NCBI GenBank assembly: GCA_030429045.1 | Contig: JAUIEA010000002.1 | Span: 62,001-126,000, forward strand | Direction of reading: 5' to 3' | Length of the DNA stretch: 64,000 nucleotides | Source: Bacteroidia bacterium | GTDB taxonomy: Bacteria; Bacteroidota; Bacteroidia; Chitinophagales; Saprospiraceae | In this document: piece after piece, positions 1 through 8,914 of the stretch | Position numbering within the stretch: the stretch's first letter is position 1 | Layout: each line of letters begins with the position of its first letter | Notes under the pieces: generated by a model | Told to the model about the DNA's origin: nothing | Databases searched by the model: none | What the model saw: only the letters and a program-made list of their open reading frames with translations | Made by a program: the position numbers and the translations under genes

Positions 1-1413
1 GCACCGGATATCCAGTTTGAGCATATAGGCACTCAATTCCTCCGCCATGCGTTTGGTCAGGGTGGTTACCAGGGTGCGTTCATTCCTGGCAGTTCGCTGG
101 TTGATCTCATCCAGGAGATCATCGATCTGATTGAAACTCGGACGCACCTCGATGGGCGGATCCAGCAATCCGGTAGGACGGATCAGCTGCTCGACGATGA
201 CGCCACCGGTGGCCTCCAGTTCATAATCGCCGGGAGTGGCACTGACGTACACGACCTGATTGACGATCCCTTCAAATTCTTCGAAGCTGAGGGGCCGGTT
301 GTCCAGTGCCGAGGCCAGGCGAAAACCATAGTTGACCAGGTTGATCTTGCGGGCCCGGTCCCCGCCCCACATACCCCGTACCTGGGGCACTGTCACATGG
401 CTCTCATCGATGATCATCAGATAATCCTCCGGGAAATAATCGAGCAGGCAGAAGGGACGCGTGCCCGGCTCACGGCCATCAAAAAACCGGCTGTAGTTTT
501 CCACGCCGCTGCAATACCCGAGCTCCCGCATCATTTCCAGATCGAAGCTCACCCGCTCCTTGATCCGGCGCGCTTCCAGAAGGCGACCTTCCTTCAGGAA
601 ATACTTCTCCTGGGCATGCAGTTCGTCTTCGATATCCCGAATGATGGAGTGGATCCGTTGCTTGGGGGCCACGTACAGGTTGGCCGGAAAGATGGCCGCA
701 TGTTCGATGGCCTCGATCTTCTTACCGGATTCGATCTCCAGAGTCTCAATGGATTCGATCTCGTCGCCAAAGAAGGTGATCCGATATCCATAATCCACAT
801 AGGGGAGATTGATGTCCACCGTATCCCCTTTGACCCGGAAGGTTCCCCGTTCGAGCGTGGTTTCCGTCCGGCTGTACAAGGCCTCGACCAGACTGTAGAG
901 GAAGGCATTGCGGCTGACCACCATCCCCTTGTACAGGCGGATGATCCCCGCCTTGTAGTCCTCTGGATTCCCCATACCATAGATGCAGGAAACGGAAGCG
1001 ACGATGATCACATCACGCCGGCCGGACAACAGGGAGGAGGTGGCGCGCAATCGAAGTTTGTCGACCTCTGAATTGATGGACAGGTCCTTTTCGATAAAGG
1101 TGTCCGATACGGACATATAGGCCTCGGGCTGGTAATAATCGTAGTAGGAGACGAAATATTCCACAGCATTATCCGGAAAGAATTCCCGGAACTCGCCGTA
1201 CAGTTGAGCGGTCAGGGTCTTGTTGTGGGTGAGGACCAGGGTGGGCTTGTTCAGCTGGGCGATCACATTGGCGACCGTGAAGGTCTTCCCGGATCCGGTC
1301 ACCCCGAGCAGAACCTGCCCGGGTTCGCCGGCGTTGACGCCATCCACCAGTTGCTGAATGGCCTGCGGTTGATCACCGGTCGGAGAAAAGCGGGATTCTA
1401 ATTTGAAGGACAT
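1..1413 (-). CDS. uvrB: UvrABC system protein B, C-terminus cut by window edge
   Basis: UvrB is the damage-verifying helicase-like subunit of nucleotide excision repair. It is loaded by UvrA and recruits UvrC. The minus-strand frame is open from an ATG at 1413 to base 1, giving 471 codons of a protein that is normally about 670 residues, so the C-terminal part lies outside the window. Walker A GVTGSGKT is at residues 37-44. The family hallmark YYDYYQPEAY of the DNA-binding beta-hairpin follows around residue 95, and a helicase motif reading LTKRMAEELSAYM is near the cut end. TATCTTTA at 1418-1425 on the same strand resembles the Bacteroidota -7 element but sits very close to the start. uvrC lies 57 kb away in the same window. 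Identification is secure. Confidence 0.97.
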   Translation of the reverse strand, partial: MSFKLESRFSPTGDQPQAIQQLVDGVNAGEPGQVLLGVTGSGKTFTVANVIAQLNKPTLVLTHNKTLTAQLYGEFREFFPDNAVEYFVSYYDYYQPEAYMSVSDTFIEKDLSINSEVDKLRLRATSSLLSGRRDVIIVASVSCIYGMGNPEDYKAGIIRLYKGMVVSRNAFLYSLVEALYSRTETTLERGTFRVKGDTVDINLPYVDYGYRITFFGDEIESIETLEIESGKKIEAIEHAAIFPANLYVAPKQRIHSIIRDIEDELHAQEKYFLKEGRLLEARRIKERVSFDLEMMRELGYCSGVENYSRFFDGREPGTRPFCLLDYFPEDYLMIIDESHVTVPQVRGMWGGDRARKINLVNYGFRLASALDNRPLSFEEFEGIVNQVVYVSATPGDYELEATGGVIVEQLIRPTGLLDPPIEVRPSFNQIDDLLDEINQRTARNERTLVTTLTKRMAEELSAYMLKLDIRC

Positions 1414-1492
1414 GAGGTAAAGATAAGGCGCATTGGTGCTAGAAACGTGTCCAAACGATGAACGTTCATCCGGTTCCATATGTTTGCTCCCC

Positions 1493-2278
1493 ATGATCCT
1501 TCATCACAAGATCCAGGGCCACGGCGATCCGTTGGTCATCCTGCACGGCCTGTTTGGCACGTCGGACAACTGGGCGACTCTGGCCCGGCGCTGGGCCGAT
1601 CATTTCACCGTTGTCACTGTAGACCTGCGGAATCACGGGCGGTCCTTCCATGCCGATGAGATGAACTATCCGGTGATGGTCGAGGATGTGGTCCGGCTGA
1701 TGGAGCAGGAGTGGATCCACAAGGCCCATATCCTGGGCCATTCCATGGGCGGCAAGGTGGCCATGCATCTCGCCCATGCTCACCCCGACCTGGTCGATCA
1801 GTTGCTCGTGGCAGACATCGGCACCAAAGACTATCCGGGTGGCCATGAAACCATCCTGGATACCTTGAATGCCCTGCCTCTTGATCAGCTGGACAGTCGA
1901 ACGGATGCTGAAGCGTTTCTGCGGCGCAATATCCATCAGGACAGCGTAGTGCAATTCCTGCTCAAGAACCTGGCCCGCGACGGGCAGAATGGATTTCGCT
2001 GGAAGATCAATCTGCCCGTGATCACCGCCCACTATGATCAGATCGTGGCAGGTGTTCATCCCGGGCATCCCTATGATGCGCCGGCGACCTTCCTGCGCGG
2101 TGGTCGATCAGACTATATCCTGGATGAGGACTGGCCGAACATCCAGGAAGGATTTCCGCAAGCTCAACTGATAACCTTTCCTGATGCCGGGCACTGGCTG
2201 CATTCCGAGCAGCCTGAAGATTTCTACCGTGCCGTCATCCAGGTATTATCCGGATCCGACGGAAGCCGTTATTCATAG
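1493..2278 (+). CDS. Alpha/beta-hydrolase fold esterase (YbfF/ABHD11-like)
   Basis: A predicted soluble serine hydrolase of 261 residues. The nucleophile elbow GHSMGG puts Ser at 84. The oxyanion HG is at 18-19, the LRNHGRS motif near 45-51 is typical of YbfF and ABHD11 relatives, and the catalytic His is 234 in DAGHW. The frame is open back to a start codon at 1433, but the ATG at 1493 begins exactly where family members begin (MILHHK), so the 20 upstream residues are discarded. The substrate cannot be read from sequence; YbfF relatives hydrolyse short acyl and thio-esters. The last 10 bp overlap the end of the convergent gene at 2269-2727. Confidence 0.88.
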   Translation: MILHHKIQGHGDPLVILHGLFGTSDNWATLARRWADHFTVVTVDLRNHGRSFHADEMNYPVMVEDVVRLMEQEWIHKAHILGHSMGGKVAMHLAHAHPDLVDQLLVADIGTKDYPGGHETILDTLNALPLDQLDSRTDAEAFLRRNIHQDSVVQFLLKNLARDGQNGFRWKINLPVITAHYDQIVAGVHPGHPYDAPATFLRGGRSDYILDEDWPNIQEGFPQAQLITFPDAGHWLHSEQPEDFYRAVIQVLSGSDGSRYS

Positions 2279-2727
2279 GCAAAAAAGGAACGGGCCAGAC
2301 GAATGGCCTGTTCTCTCCGCTCCGGTGTAAAGACGATCACCCCCAGATAATTATTTGCCGATTGGGTGTCCATCAATGCGATGACAAAGGCAAGGGCACC
2401 ATCCTTTCTCCCCTCCACATAATAGCCATAGAGGTCATTCAATTCAAGATCATCGGCATCGGTCAGGTCATCGTACTCCATTTCAGTGGCCATGGCAATA
2501 ACCGCATCTGCCAGATCGGCTTCAGTGATGGTTTGATCATGAATGGGCAGGATGGTCAGGTAGAGATCCTCACTTTCAGCAGAAAAGGTATCCCCGTCAT
2601 TTTCTGTGATGGCCATTCCCCGTGGCAGGGTAAATCCCAAACCATAATCATCCCAGATCATGTCAACCTGGGCAGAGAGTCCGAATGAACAGCAAAGAAA
2701 GAACAGGGTTTGCAAGAGCCTTTTCAT
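2269..2727 (-). CDS. Small exported protein of unknown function
   Basis: A protein of 152 residues with a clean Sec signal peptide (basic start MKRLLQ, hydrophobic core, cut expected after GLSAQ near residue 20). The mature part is acidic and has no motif I recognise. It looks like a small alpha/beta domain with one conserved-looking stretch, YGYYVEGRKDG. It is probably periplasmic, since neither a lipobox Cys nor a sorting domain is present. The start codon is followed directly by the signal peptide, so the start is well supported. It is convergent with the hydrolase gene, sharing 10 bp at the 3' ends. No function is proposed. Confidence 0.75.
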   Translation of the reverse strand: MKRLLQTLFFLCCSFGLSAQVDMIWDDYGLGFTLPRGMAITENDGDTFSAESEDLYLTILPIHDQTITEADLADAVIAMATEMEYDDLTDADDLELNDLYGYYVEGRKDGALAFVIALMDTQSANNYLGVIVFTPERREQAIRLARSFFAYE

Positions 2728-2788
2728 GGTGACTGGTTTTATCCAATAAAGATCTGCAACTGAATGGATTGTTGCATCGGTAGCACCA

Positions 2789-3235
2789 CTATTTATTTTT
2801 CAGGACCATCGCCTGGTGGGGGATGCCGTCTTCCAGATATTCCTCACCGGTAGGGACAAATCCGAGCGAGGTGTAGAATCTGTCGAGATAACATTGTGCA
2901 CTGATCTTGATCGGAACTCCCGGCCATCGGGTTTGGATCCAGGCGATGGATTCTTCCATGATCCGCCTTCCGGCCCCGGTCTTGCGTTGATCCAATCGGC
3001 TGATCACCCGGCCAATGGCCACATACCCCGCATAGCCTACACCCTCCGGCAGCACCCGGCAATACGCAATCATGCGGTCCTGCTCATCCGTCAGCCAGAG
3101 ATGCCAGCTGGCCTTGTCCTTCTCGCCATCTGCATCCAGGTAAGGACAGTCCTGCTCCACCACAAAGACCTCCTGCCGAAATTGCAGGATCTCGTACAAC
3201 TCATCCCGGGTGAGGTCTCTGTATTGCTTGATCAT
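2789..3235 (-). CDS. elaA: ElaA-type GNAT N-acetyltransferase
   Basis: A 148-residue single-domain GNAT protein. The N-terminus DLTRDELYEILQFRQEVFV and the following EQ.CPY segment are the signature of the ElaA subfamily. The acetyl-CoA-binding strand and loop are visible as IGRVISRLDQRKTGAGRR near residues 75-92. The C-terminus LGFVPTGEEYLEDGIPH is also family-typical. The acceptor substrate of ElaA proteins is not established. It is a single gene with its own start, followed upstream by the exported-protein gene in the same direction and a 61-bp gap. Low-complexity DNA begins 3 bases past its start codon. Confidence 0.9.
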   Translation of the reverse strand: MIKQYRDLTRDELYEILQFRQEVFVVEQDCPYLDADGEKDKASWHLWLTDEQDRMIAYCRVLPEGVGYAGYVAIGRVISRLDQRKTGAGRRIMEESIAWIQTRWPGVPIKISAQCYLDRFYTSLGFVPTGEEYLEDGIPHQAMVLKNK

Positions 3236-3238
3236 TGG

Positions 3239-3376
3239 AAGGTTGGGGAGGTTATGAGGTTATGAGGTTGGAGGAATGAGAAAACACCATTTCCGCTTTC
3301 CGACTTCCGACTTCCGACTTCCGCTTTCCGACTTCCACCTTCCGACTTCCGACTTCCGACTTCCGCTTTCCGCTTT
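3239..3376. repeat. Low-complexity simple repeats between elaA and the M28 gene
   Basis: Two kinds of simple repeat fill the gap. Positions 3239-3280 hold variants of GAGGTTATGAG. Positions 3296-3376 hold about eleven imperfect copies of the 7-8-bp unit CTTCCGA/CTTTCCG. The same GAGGTTATGAG phrase recurs at 8345-8395 and, as its complement, at 8918-8985. No coding potential is believed here; the ORFs that cross it are composed of the repeat. Confidence 0.85.
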
Positions 3377-3379
3377 CCA

Positions 3380-4372
3380 TCAAAAGCGCTGCATATAGGT
3401 ATTATAGACTGTGGCAACAACGACTTGTCCGACAGCTTTGAGGCTGCGCTGGTCGATGATCTCCAGGCCATCACTGTGGGTATGCCAATGCGGACCAAAT
3501 CCGGTTTCAGATGCCAGCGGTTGATTGATGATATTCACAGAGGGGATCCGGAGCAATTCATTGATGAATTTATGGTCGTCCGTCACGGGGTTGGTCAGGT
3601 CATTGACAAAGAACATCCCATAGCCCATTCCCTGAGCCATCTTCCAGATTTTTTCCTGGATCTGCGGGGCGTAGGATCGGGAAAAACCCTCCTTTCCAAA
3701 ACGGGGATTCTTGGCGCCCACCATATCCAGGTGGATGCCAAATTGGGCCTTGTAGTTATCCGTATGCGGTTTTCTACCCCAATACTGTGCCCCCTGACAC
3801 CAGGAGAGTGGATCCACACCATTGTTCTTGCCCTGGTCCTCGGCATCAAACAGAACGATATCCACGCCGAGTTTGATGGGGGTGGCCTGCAGGAGACGTG
3901 CCACCTCCAGTAAGACGGCAACGCCACTGCCCCCATCATCCGCACCGGGAATGGGAGAGCTGTGCCGACTCGGATCAGGGTCATAGTCTCCATGGGCCCG
4001 GGTGTCCCAGTGCGCACTCAGCAGCACTCGTCGTGAAGCTTCCGGGTGAAAGCTGGCAATGATATTGGTCGCCTCATATTTCTGATCCTGCAGATCGCGG
4101 GCCGTAAAATCCTGAGCGGTGACCTGGGCTCCAAAGGAGGAGAAGGTTTCGATCAACCAGTCGCGGCAGGCCTGATGACCGTCGGAACCCGGATGTCGCG
4201 GACCGAAGGCCACTTGCTGTTCAATATAGCCAAAAGCGGAAGCCGCATCAAAAGAGGGGATATTCACCCTGGCCGGAGGCGGAGCAGGTGTGGTGGTCTC
4301 ATTTTTAGGGGTATCCTGCTTACAGCCGGCGACAAGAAGGAGCAGGGCAATACCCAGACTGATAGAACGCAT
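3380..4372 (-). CDS. M28-family lipoprotein, probable glutaminyl-peptide cyclotransferase
   Basis: A 330-residue lipoprotein: lipobox VAGC with Cys17, then a Pro/Thr-rich linker, then an M28 zinc-hydrolase fold. Metal-binding motifs appear in order: SAHWDTR, GADDGGSG, DAEDQG, HLDMVG and HWHTHSDG. The layout matches the bacterial and animal glutaminyl cyclase branch of M28, which turns N-terminal Gln into pyroglutamate. In Bacteroidota such enzymes are periplasmic and act on exported proteins whose new N-terminus is Gln. That fits this genome: several signal peptides here end in AQ (for example the exported proteins at 2269, 37047, 38640 and 46354). A plain aminopeptidase remains possible. Confidence 0.85.
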   Translation of the reverse strand: MRSISLGIALLLLVAGCKQDTPKNETTTPAPPPARVNIPSFDAASAFGYIEQQVAFGPRHPGSDGHQACRDWLIETFSSFGAQVTAQDFTARDLQDQKYEATNIIASFHPEASRRVLLSAHWDTRAHGDYDPDPSRHSSPIPGADDGGSGVAVLLEVARLLQATPIKLGVDIVLFDAEDQGKNNGVDPLSWCQGAQYWGRKPHTDNYKAQFGIHLDMVGAKNPRFGKEGFSRSYAPQIQEKIWKMAQGMGYGMFFVNDLTNPVTDDHKFINELLRIPSVNIINQPLASETGFGPHWHTHSDGLEIIDQRSLKAVGQVVVATVYNTYMQRF

Positions 4373-4431
4373 GCGATATACTTTACCGCAAAAGAACGAG
4401 AAAAGAGGGAGAAATGATCTGTTTACAGATG

Positions 4432-5310
4432 TTAAGCTGTCGCTTTTACCAATCGGGGCTGCTTGGTCTTGGGGGCAGCGTCATTGGTAAAGGTTCCGGA
4501 TTCGCCCAGTTGCTCCTGGCAGAAGGTATAGGCTTTTCGGATCTCCTTCTTTACATCTGCGAGCAGCTTGGGTCGGGAGTCCATCCGGGTCAACAGGGCT
4601 TTCAGCTCTTTGGCCGCCAGGGTATACTCTTCATTGGCCTGATAGATCACCGCCTTGAGATGGCGGGCACGCCAGTGGATGTCCTCCAAAGGCATACTGT
4701 TTTTCATGGTCCTGGCAAGGAAGGTCAGGGCCTCCTTGGTTTCACCCAGGCGATATTTACATCGCGCATAGGCCAACAGCGCACCACTGTGTTCTGCATC
4801 GCGCTCCAGGGCCCGATCCAGGTCTACCAGGGCTTCAGACAGTTGATCGGTGTCCATTTCTATCTGGGCACGTGCCACCAGTGCATCACAATGCGCCGGA
4901 TACTTTTCGATCGCCTGATTGAGCAGGTCCCGCCGATTTTCCATGTCATCGGTTTCCATGGCATGGATATACAGGATCACGGCCGCTTTTTCACTGACAG
5001 GGCGTACGACGACGCCCGGCTTTTTGGTGGCTCCCAACTGGAAGGCCATCACTTCACCACAGAGGGCAAACTGGGCCATGAATTCCAATCCGTCAATGGC
5101 ATGCTTCCAGGTCCGATCGGTCAGGTGCATACTCTCCGGACGGATGATAACCTGCTCAGCCCCTTCCGGGAACAGGTCTTCCAGTTTCCAGGGAAAGTCA
5201 CTCTTGTACAGATTGAGAATCCGGGGCTCCAGCAACCGCATGATACGGCTGACCGTTTCCGGAGAACCGAAGTCGAATTTACCTTTGAAGATGACTCTAG
5301 TAGCCTGCAT
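4432..5310 (-). CDS. TPR-repeat protein of unknown function
   Basis: A cytosolic protein of 292 residues without a signal peptide. The first 110 residues have no motif I recognise. From about residue 110 to 260 there are three to four tetratricopeptide-like helical pairs (for example AHCDALVARAQIEMDTDQ and HSGALLAYARCKYRLGE). The C-terminal 25 residues are polar and likely disordered, ending in PKTKQPRLVKATA. TPRs usually mediate protein contacts, so a scaffold role is possible, but nothing in the neighbourhood identifies the partner. The gene ends 59 bp from the start of the M28 gene and could be co-transcribed with it. TACCTTTA at 5361-5368 on this strand, about 50 bp upstream of the ATG, is a plausible -7 promoter element. 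Confidence 0.75.
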   Translation of the reverse strand: MQATRVIFKGKFDFGSPETVSRIMRLLEPRILNLYKSDFPWKLEDLFPEGAEQVIIRPESMHLTDRTWKHAIDGLEFMAQFALCGEVMAFQLGATKKPGVVVRPVSEKAAVILYIHAMETDDMENRRDLLNQAIEKYPAHCDALVARAQIEMDTDQLSEALVDLDRALERDAEHSGALLAYARCKYRLGETKEALTFLARTMKNSMPLEDIHWRARHLKAVIYQANEEYTLAAKELKALLTRMDSRPKLLADVKKEIRKAYTFCQEQLGESGTFTNDAAPKTKQPRLVKATA

Positions 5311-5667
5311 AGATCGAGCGGGTTTTGGGATTCGGGACTGTCAGTTCGGGGAACGGCCTATAAAGGTATGAAAACGAATTGGTTGTACGTAAAATTTTAC
5401 CAGAAGTTTTCTCTACAGGTCATAAAATCAAGGGGATATGAACTGCATTTTTGCGCAATCCGCGACAAATGGTGAAGAACCTTATTACATTTCACCTTTA
5501 TCCTCTGTATCTTAGACAGTTCTCATTCCTCGTCTGAGGATACCTGAAGCAGAGCCCTGAATTTTGACGTACAGAACGATCGAATGAGTGCCTCTGACCT
5601 TCCAGAAAGGATTTGATCGAATTCCTGGAAGACGGAGTTTTCATTGTACCCCGTAATCGTTCTTCCT
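5311..5667. other. Intergenic spacer between divergent genes
   Basis: A 357-bp divergent spacer between the TPR gene and the T9SS gene. Apart from the -7-like element TACCTTTA on the minus strand at 5361-5368, I see no repeat, hairpin or conserved motif. ORFs that cross it are extensions of the neighbours without a credible start. Confidence 0.5.
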
Positions 5668-7344
5668 ATGAAACAGCTGCCCATCCTGATCTGCATTCTG
5701 TTCTGGCTATCCGGATCCCTGATCGGCCAGCCCTGCAATGAGCCCCCAGCTGCCGATAACTGTGAATCTGCCCCGCTCATTTGCGACCTCGATGTGCTGA
5801 ATGGTTATTGCACTTCCATGGAGGACAATCAGACAGGAAATGGACCAACACCCTTTTGTGAGAATGTCGGAGTCCCGAATAACCCTATCTGGGTCGCTTT
5901 TTATGCAGGCTGCCCGACATTAACCATGACCATAAGTGTATCGAATTGTGTCGGCTTGGGGGGCAGCTTCGGCATTCAGGCTGGTATTTTCGGGTATGAT
6001 CATCTCGATGGATGTACGAACTCATATGACATTCCTGATGAATACATCGATTGTGCAGGAACGTGTCCAATGGTTAACGACGATCTACTTCTGCATGCAG
6101 ATGGACTTCAGGTAGGTAAAGTCTATTATTTAGTTATTGATGGCTGTGCTGGATCCTACTGCGATATCTCCATTTCTGTGGCTGAATCCTGTGATCCACC
6201 CCATATCGAAGATTGGGAACTGGAACCCTTGACCGGTCCAACCACAGCCTGCACCGGATCCACAACTACTTATAGTGTCCAATCACCTGTCGGAGCCATC
6301 CTCTACCATTGGTCCGTAGATAGCCTGGAACTTCCAAATCAGAGCGGTGACACCCTGGATATCCAATGGGCCATGGCCGGGACATTCGAATTATGTGTAG
6401 ATGTGTCCAACCCATGTGTACCGGCGAGTGAAAATCCTATTCCACAATGCATGACCGTCACTGTTACAGATGTCGTTGGTGACGATCCAGTACCTGTAGT
6501 GATTTGTAGTGATGATACTTACTCATATGGCGGTTCACAATATCCCCCAGGTGTGCATGATGTTGTTTTGATCACACCTGAAGGTTGCGATTCTCTAGTG
6601 ACCTTGATCGTAAATAGCACACCGGATCAACAAACCGATCTGGGGTACTTTTACCTTTGTGATGGTGACATATTAAATATTGGGAACACTTCTCTTTCAT
6701 GCAATAATGAAGGGCCCCAGGAGGTCGTTCTCTCCCAATCTACGTACCCCTTCTGTGACAGCATTTTATCCTTCAACATCCTTTGTCTTTCACCAGATGC
6801 CTATGTCTTTGATCCCCCCATCCTGGCAGAAGGGGTGGATACTGTGGAACTGGATGGCGGTAACTCATTGGCTGACCCACCATTTTTTCCAACCTATTTC
6901 GATTGGTACATGGTGGATACCACCAGTTGGCAATGGGTGGGTGACAGCAGCATCTATCTGGCCACTGAACTCGGAATGTATTGCCTGGTCTTCACCATCA
7001 TTTCACCGGACTCGATAGCGATCTGCTCCGATACCGCTTGCGTAGTTGTGGATAGTATCAAATCTGCCATTCAACCGGTAACCAATATCGGTCAATGGCA
7101 GATCTCTCCCGTTCCCGCCAGGGAAATTCTGACCGTCCAATGTCAGGGCGCGCATTGTCCATCAGAGGGTATATTAGAATGCTGGGATGTCCACGGAAGA
7201 AAAGTGAAGGAGATACGGGTCGAACACTCAGCTACACTGTGGGAATTCTCAGTTGCCAACTGGCCAACCGGCCCCTATTGGATCACCTGGCGGAAGGATG
7301 GGCTATCACCTGTGTCTATTGGTGTTGGTCTCATTCAACGTTAA
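5668..7344 (+). CDS. Cysteine-rich secreted protein with PKD-like domain and T9SS sorting domain
   Basis: A secreted or surface protein of 558 residues. Signal peptide MKQLPILICILFWLSG is cleaved near QPCNEP. Residues 25-180 are cysteine-rich and start with DNCESAPLICDLD, a phrase common in Saprospiraceae surface proteins. A PKD/Ig-like segment follows around 195-275 (YHWSVDSLELPNQSGDT). The C-terminal 80 residues form the type A T9SS sorting domain (ISPVPAREILTVQ ... VHGRKVKEI ... WPTGPYWITWR). The frame opens at 5644, but the ATG at 5668 places the signal peptide at the N-terminus. The binding target is unknown. Its stop overlaps the end of the convergent ACMSD gene by 4 bp. Confidence 0.85.
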   Translation: MKQLPILICILFWLSGSLIGQPCNEPPAADNCESAPLICDLDVLNGYCTSMEDNQTGNGPTPFCENVGVPNNPIWVAFYAGCPTLTMTISVSNCVGLGGSFGIQAGIFGYDHLDGCTNSYDIPDEYIDCAGTCPMVNDDLLLHADGLQVGKVYYLVIDGCAGSYCDISISVAESCDPPHIEDWELEPLTGPTTACTGSTTTYSVQSPVGAILYHWSVDSLELPNQSGDTLDIQWAMAGTFELCVDVSNPCVPASENPIPQCMTVTVTDVVGDDPVPVVICSDDTYSYGGSQYPPGVHDVVLITPEGCDSLVTLIVNSTPDQQTDLGYFYLCDGDILNIGNTSLSCNNEGPQEVVLSQSTYPFCDSILSFNILCLSPDAYVFDPPILAEGVDTVELDGGNSLADPPFFPTYFDWYMVDTTSWQWVGDSSIYLATELGMYCLVFTIISPDSIAICSDTACVVVDSIKSAIQPVTNIGQWQISPVPAREILTVQCQGAHCPSEGILECWDVHGRKVKEIRVEHSATLWEFSVANWPTGPYWITWRKDGLSPVSIGVGLIQR

Positions 7345-8342
7345 GCCTCTTTACCCAACCAGGTCAGGGCACTCTTGCCGAGCAACCAGGCCTTGGTTTC
7401 CTGGTCGTACTCGTCCATGGAATGGATGAGTTGGCCCGGTTCCAGTTCGCCAAGGGGGAAGGGATAATCGGTGCCGAGTGCCACCTTGTCCCGACCCACC
7501 AGATCGACGATATACCGGAGCATGGCCGGATCATGGACCAGGGAGTCCAGCCAGAACTTTCCCAGATACTCCCGGGGATTTACCTTGTTGTCTACCGCCA
7601 CCAGATCGGGACGCACATTGAAGCCGTGTTCGATCCGGCCGATGGTCGCCGGAAAGGACCCACCCCCATGCGCGAAGGCCACGCGCAATTTTGGAAACCG
7701 ATCAAAGATGCCCCCGAAGATCATGGAGCAGATGGCCAGACTGGTCTCAGCCGGCATGCCGACCAGCCAGGGAAGCCAGTATTTACCCATTTTATCCTTG
7801 CCCATCATATCCCAGGGATGGACAAAAAGGGCAGCACCCATTCGTTCACAGGTCTCATAAAAGGGATATAATGCCGGATCATTCAGGTTCCAGTCGTTGA
7901 TATGTGAACCGATCTCGATCCCGGCCAGTCCCAGTTCTCCCATGCAGCGCTCCACCTCCCGGCAGGCCAGGTCCGGATCCTGCATGGGTACTGTACCCAG
8001 CCCGATGAACCGGTCGGGATAGCGTTGCACAATCCCGGAAATATGATCATTCAGAAACCGGGACACCTCCAGGGCGTCCTTCGGCTTGGCCCAATAACTG
8101 AACAACACCGGAATGGTGGACAGCACCTGCATATCCACATGATGGTGGCCGCAGTCCCGGAGGCGGGCGTCGGCATCCCAGCAATTGTCCTCCACTTCCC
8201 GAAAGAACTTGTCGTCCTGCATCATCCGTGCACAACACGGCTTGTGATGATCCAGATGAATAAATCCGCCGTAGCCGAATTTGTCGGCCCAGCGGGGCAT
8301 TTCGCCGGGCATGATGTGGGTGTGGATGTCGATGGTTTGCAA
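7341..8342 (-). CDS. 2-amino-3-carboxymuconate-6-semialdehyde decarboxylase (ACMSD)
   Basis: A 333-residue amidohydrolase-superfamily enzyme. It decarboxylates the unstable product of 3-hydroxyanthranilate dioxygenase to 2-aminomuconate semialdehyde, steering kynurenine carbon to energy metabolism instead of NAD. Zinc-site motifs seen are HTH at residues 7-9, FVHPWDMMGKDKMGKYWLPW in the middle, AHGGGSFPATIGR and the late GTDYPFPLGE Asp. Length and motif order match ACMSD closely. It is transcribed leftward as the last gene of the cluster with the ALDH, TDO and RidA genes, although the four-helix-bundle gene lies between. HAAO, which makes its substrate, is at 20.7 kb. The symbol is left blank because bacterial naming varies. 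Confidence 0.93.
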   Translation of the reverse strand: MQTIDIHTHIMPGEMPRWADKFGYGGFIHLDHHKPCCARMMQDDKFFREVEDNCWDADARLRDCGHHHVDMQVLSTIPVLFSYWAKPKDALEVSRFLNDHISGIVQRYPDRFIGLGTVPMQDPDLACREVERCMGELGLAGIEIGSHINDWNLNDPALYPFYETCERMGAALFVHPWDMMGKDKMGKYWLPWLVGMPAETSLAICSMIFGGIFDRFPKLRVAFAHGGGSFPATIGRIEHGFNVRPDLVAVDNKVNPREYLGKFWLDSLVHDPAMLRYIVDLVGRDKVALGTDYPFPLGELEPGQLIHSMDEYDQETKAWLLGKSALTWLGKEA

Positions 8343-8397
8343 TGGAGGTTATGAGTTTGGAGGTTATGAGGTTATGAGGTTATGAGGTTATGAGGAA
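8343..8397. repeat. Tandem 8-bp repeat GTTATGAG
   Basis: Four perfect head-to-tail copies of GTTATGAG occupy 8363-8394, with one further copy at 8348-8355. They fill the 56-bp gap between the ACMSD start codon and the stop of the four-helix-bundle gene, where a ribosome-binding or promoter element would be expected. Confidence 0.9.
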
Positions 8398-8398
8398 T

Positions 8399-8851
8399 TT
8401 AGTTATTCAAGCTTTTTTGCAGTCCATATATCATGGCTGTTATTTCCTGGATTTTCTGTCGGGCTTCAGATTCTTGAGAGGCTGAAATAAACTGAAGACG
8501 CAGAGCAATGATCATTTGGTTCAACAATTCAATTGCACTGGAATATGAAATATTTAGAAAATGGCTCTTGTCTTTTGCAGTTCTGCGACCACTCCCCTCA
8601 GCAATATTCGAAGAAATAGAGATCGCTGACCTTCTTATCTGTGAGGTTAGAATAAACTTTTCTTCACTCGGAAAATTGGAGGTCACTTCGTAAATCCACT
8701 CCACCAAATCAATAGATTTTTTCCACACCAACAATTTCTCAAAACTATATACATGATTCCCATAAACCGGAGAAGGTTCATTTAATTGATCCTCCCAGAA
8801 CTGGTCACCCAGATCGTTCATCCATTGTTCAACTTGAAAATCAAACTCCAT
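8399..8851 (-). CDS. Four-helix-bundle protein (S23/IVP family)
   Basis: A protein of 150 residues. After a 35-residue N-terminal extension the rest matches the S23-type four-helix-bundle family: FEKLLVWKKSIDLVEWIYEV (helix 1), FILTSQIRRSAISISSNIAEG (helix 2), then LNISYSSAIELLNQMIIALR and a last helix to the C-terminus. The family was first met in 23S rRNA intervening sequences and includes the Avd accessory protein of diversity-generating retroelements, but most members are orphan genes of unknown role. No reverse transcriptase or template repeat is present nearby. The gene is more AT-rich than its neighbours and sits in the kynurenine cluster between simple repeats, which suggests late insertion. 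Confidence 0.85.
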   Translation of the reverse strand: MEFDFQVEQWMNDLGDQFWEDQLNEPSPVYGNHVYSFEKLLVWKKSIDLVEWIYEVTSNFPSEEKFILTSQIRRSAISISSNIAEGSGRRTAKDKSHFLNISYSSAIELLNQMIIALRLQFISASQESEARQKIQEITAMIYGLQKSLNN

Positions 8852-8914
8852 TCAAGTAGGTATTAGAATTTCACATTTTTTTGACCTAATTGCCAAACTT
8901 TCAATCCACATCCC

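Noticed and set aside
8399-8851. Diversity-generating retroelement accessory gene (avd)
   Set aside because: The fold family is related, but there is no reverse transcriptase, template repeat or variable repeat nearby, so it is kept as an orphan four-helix-bundle protein.
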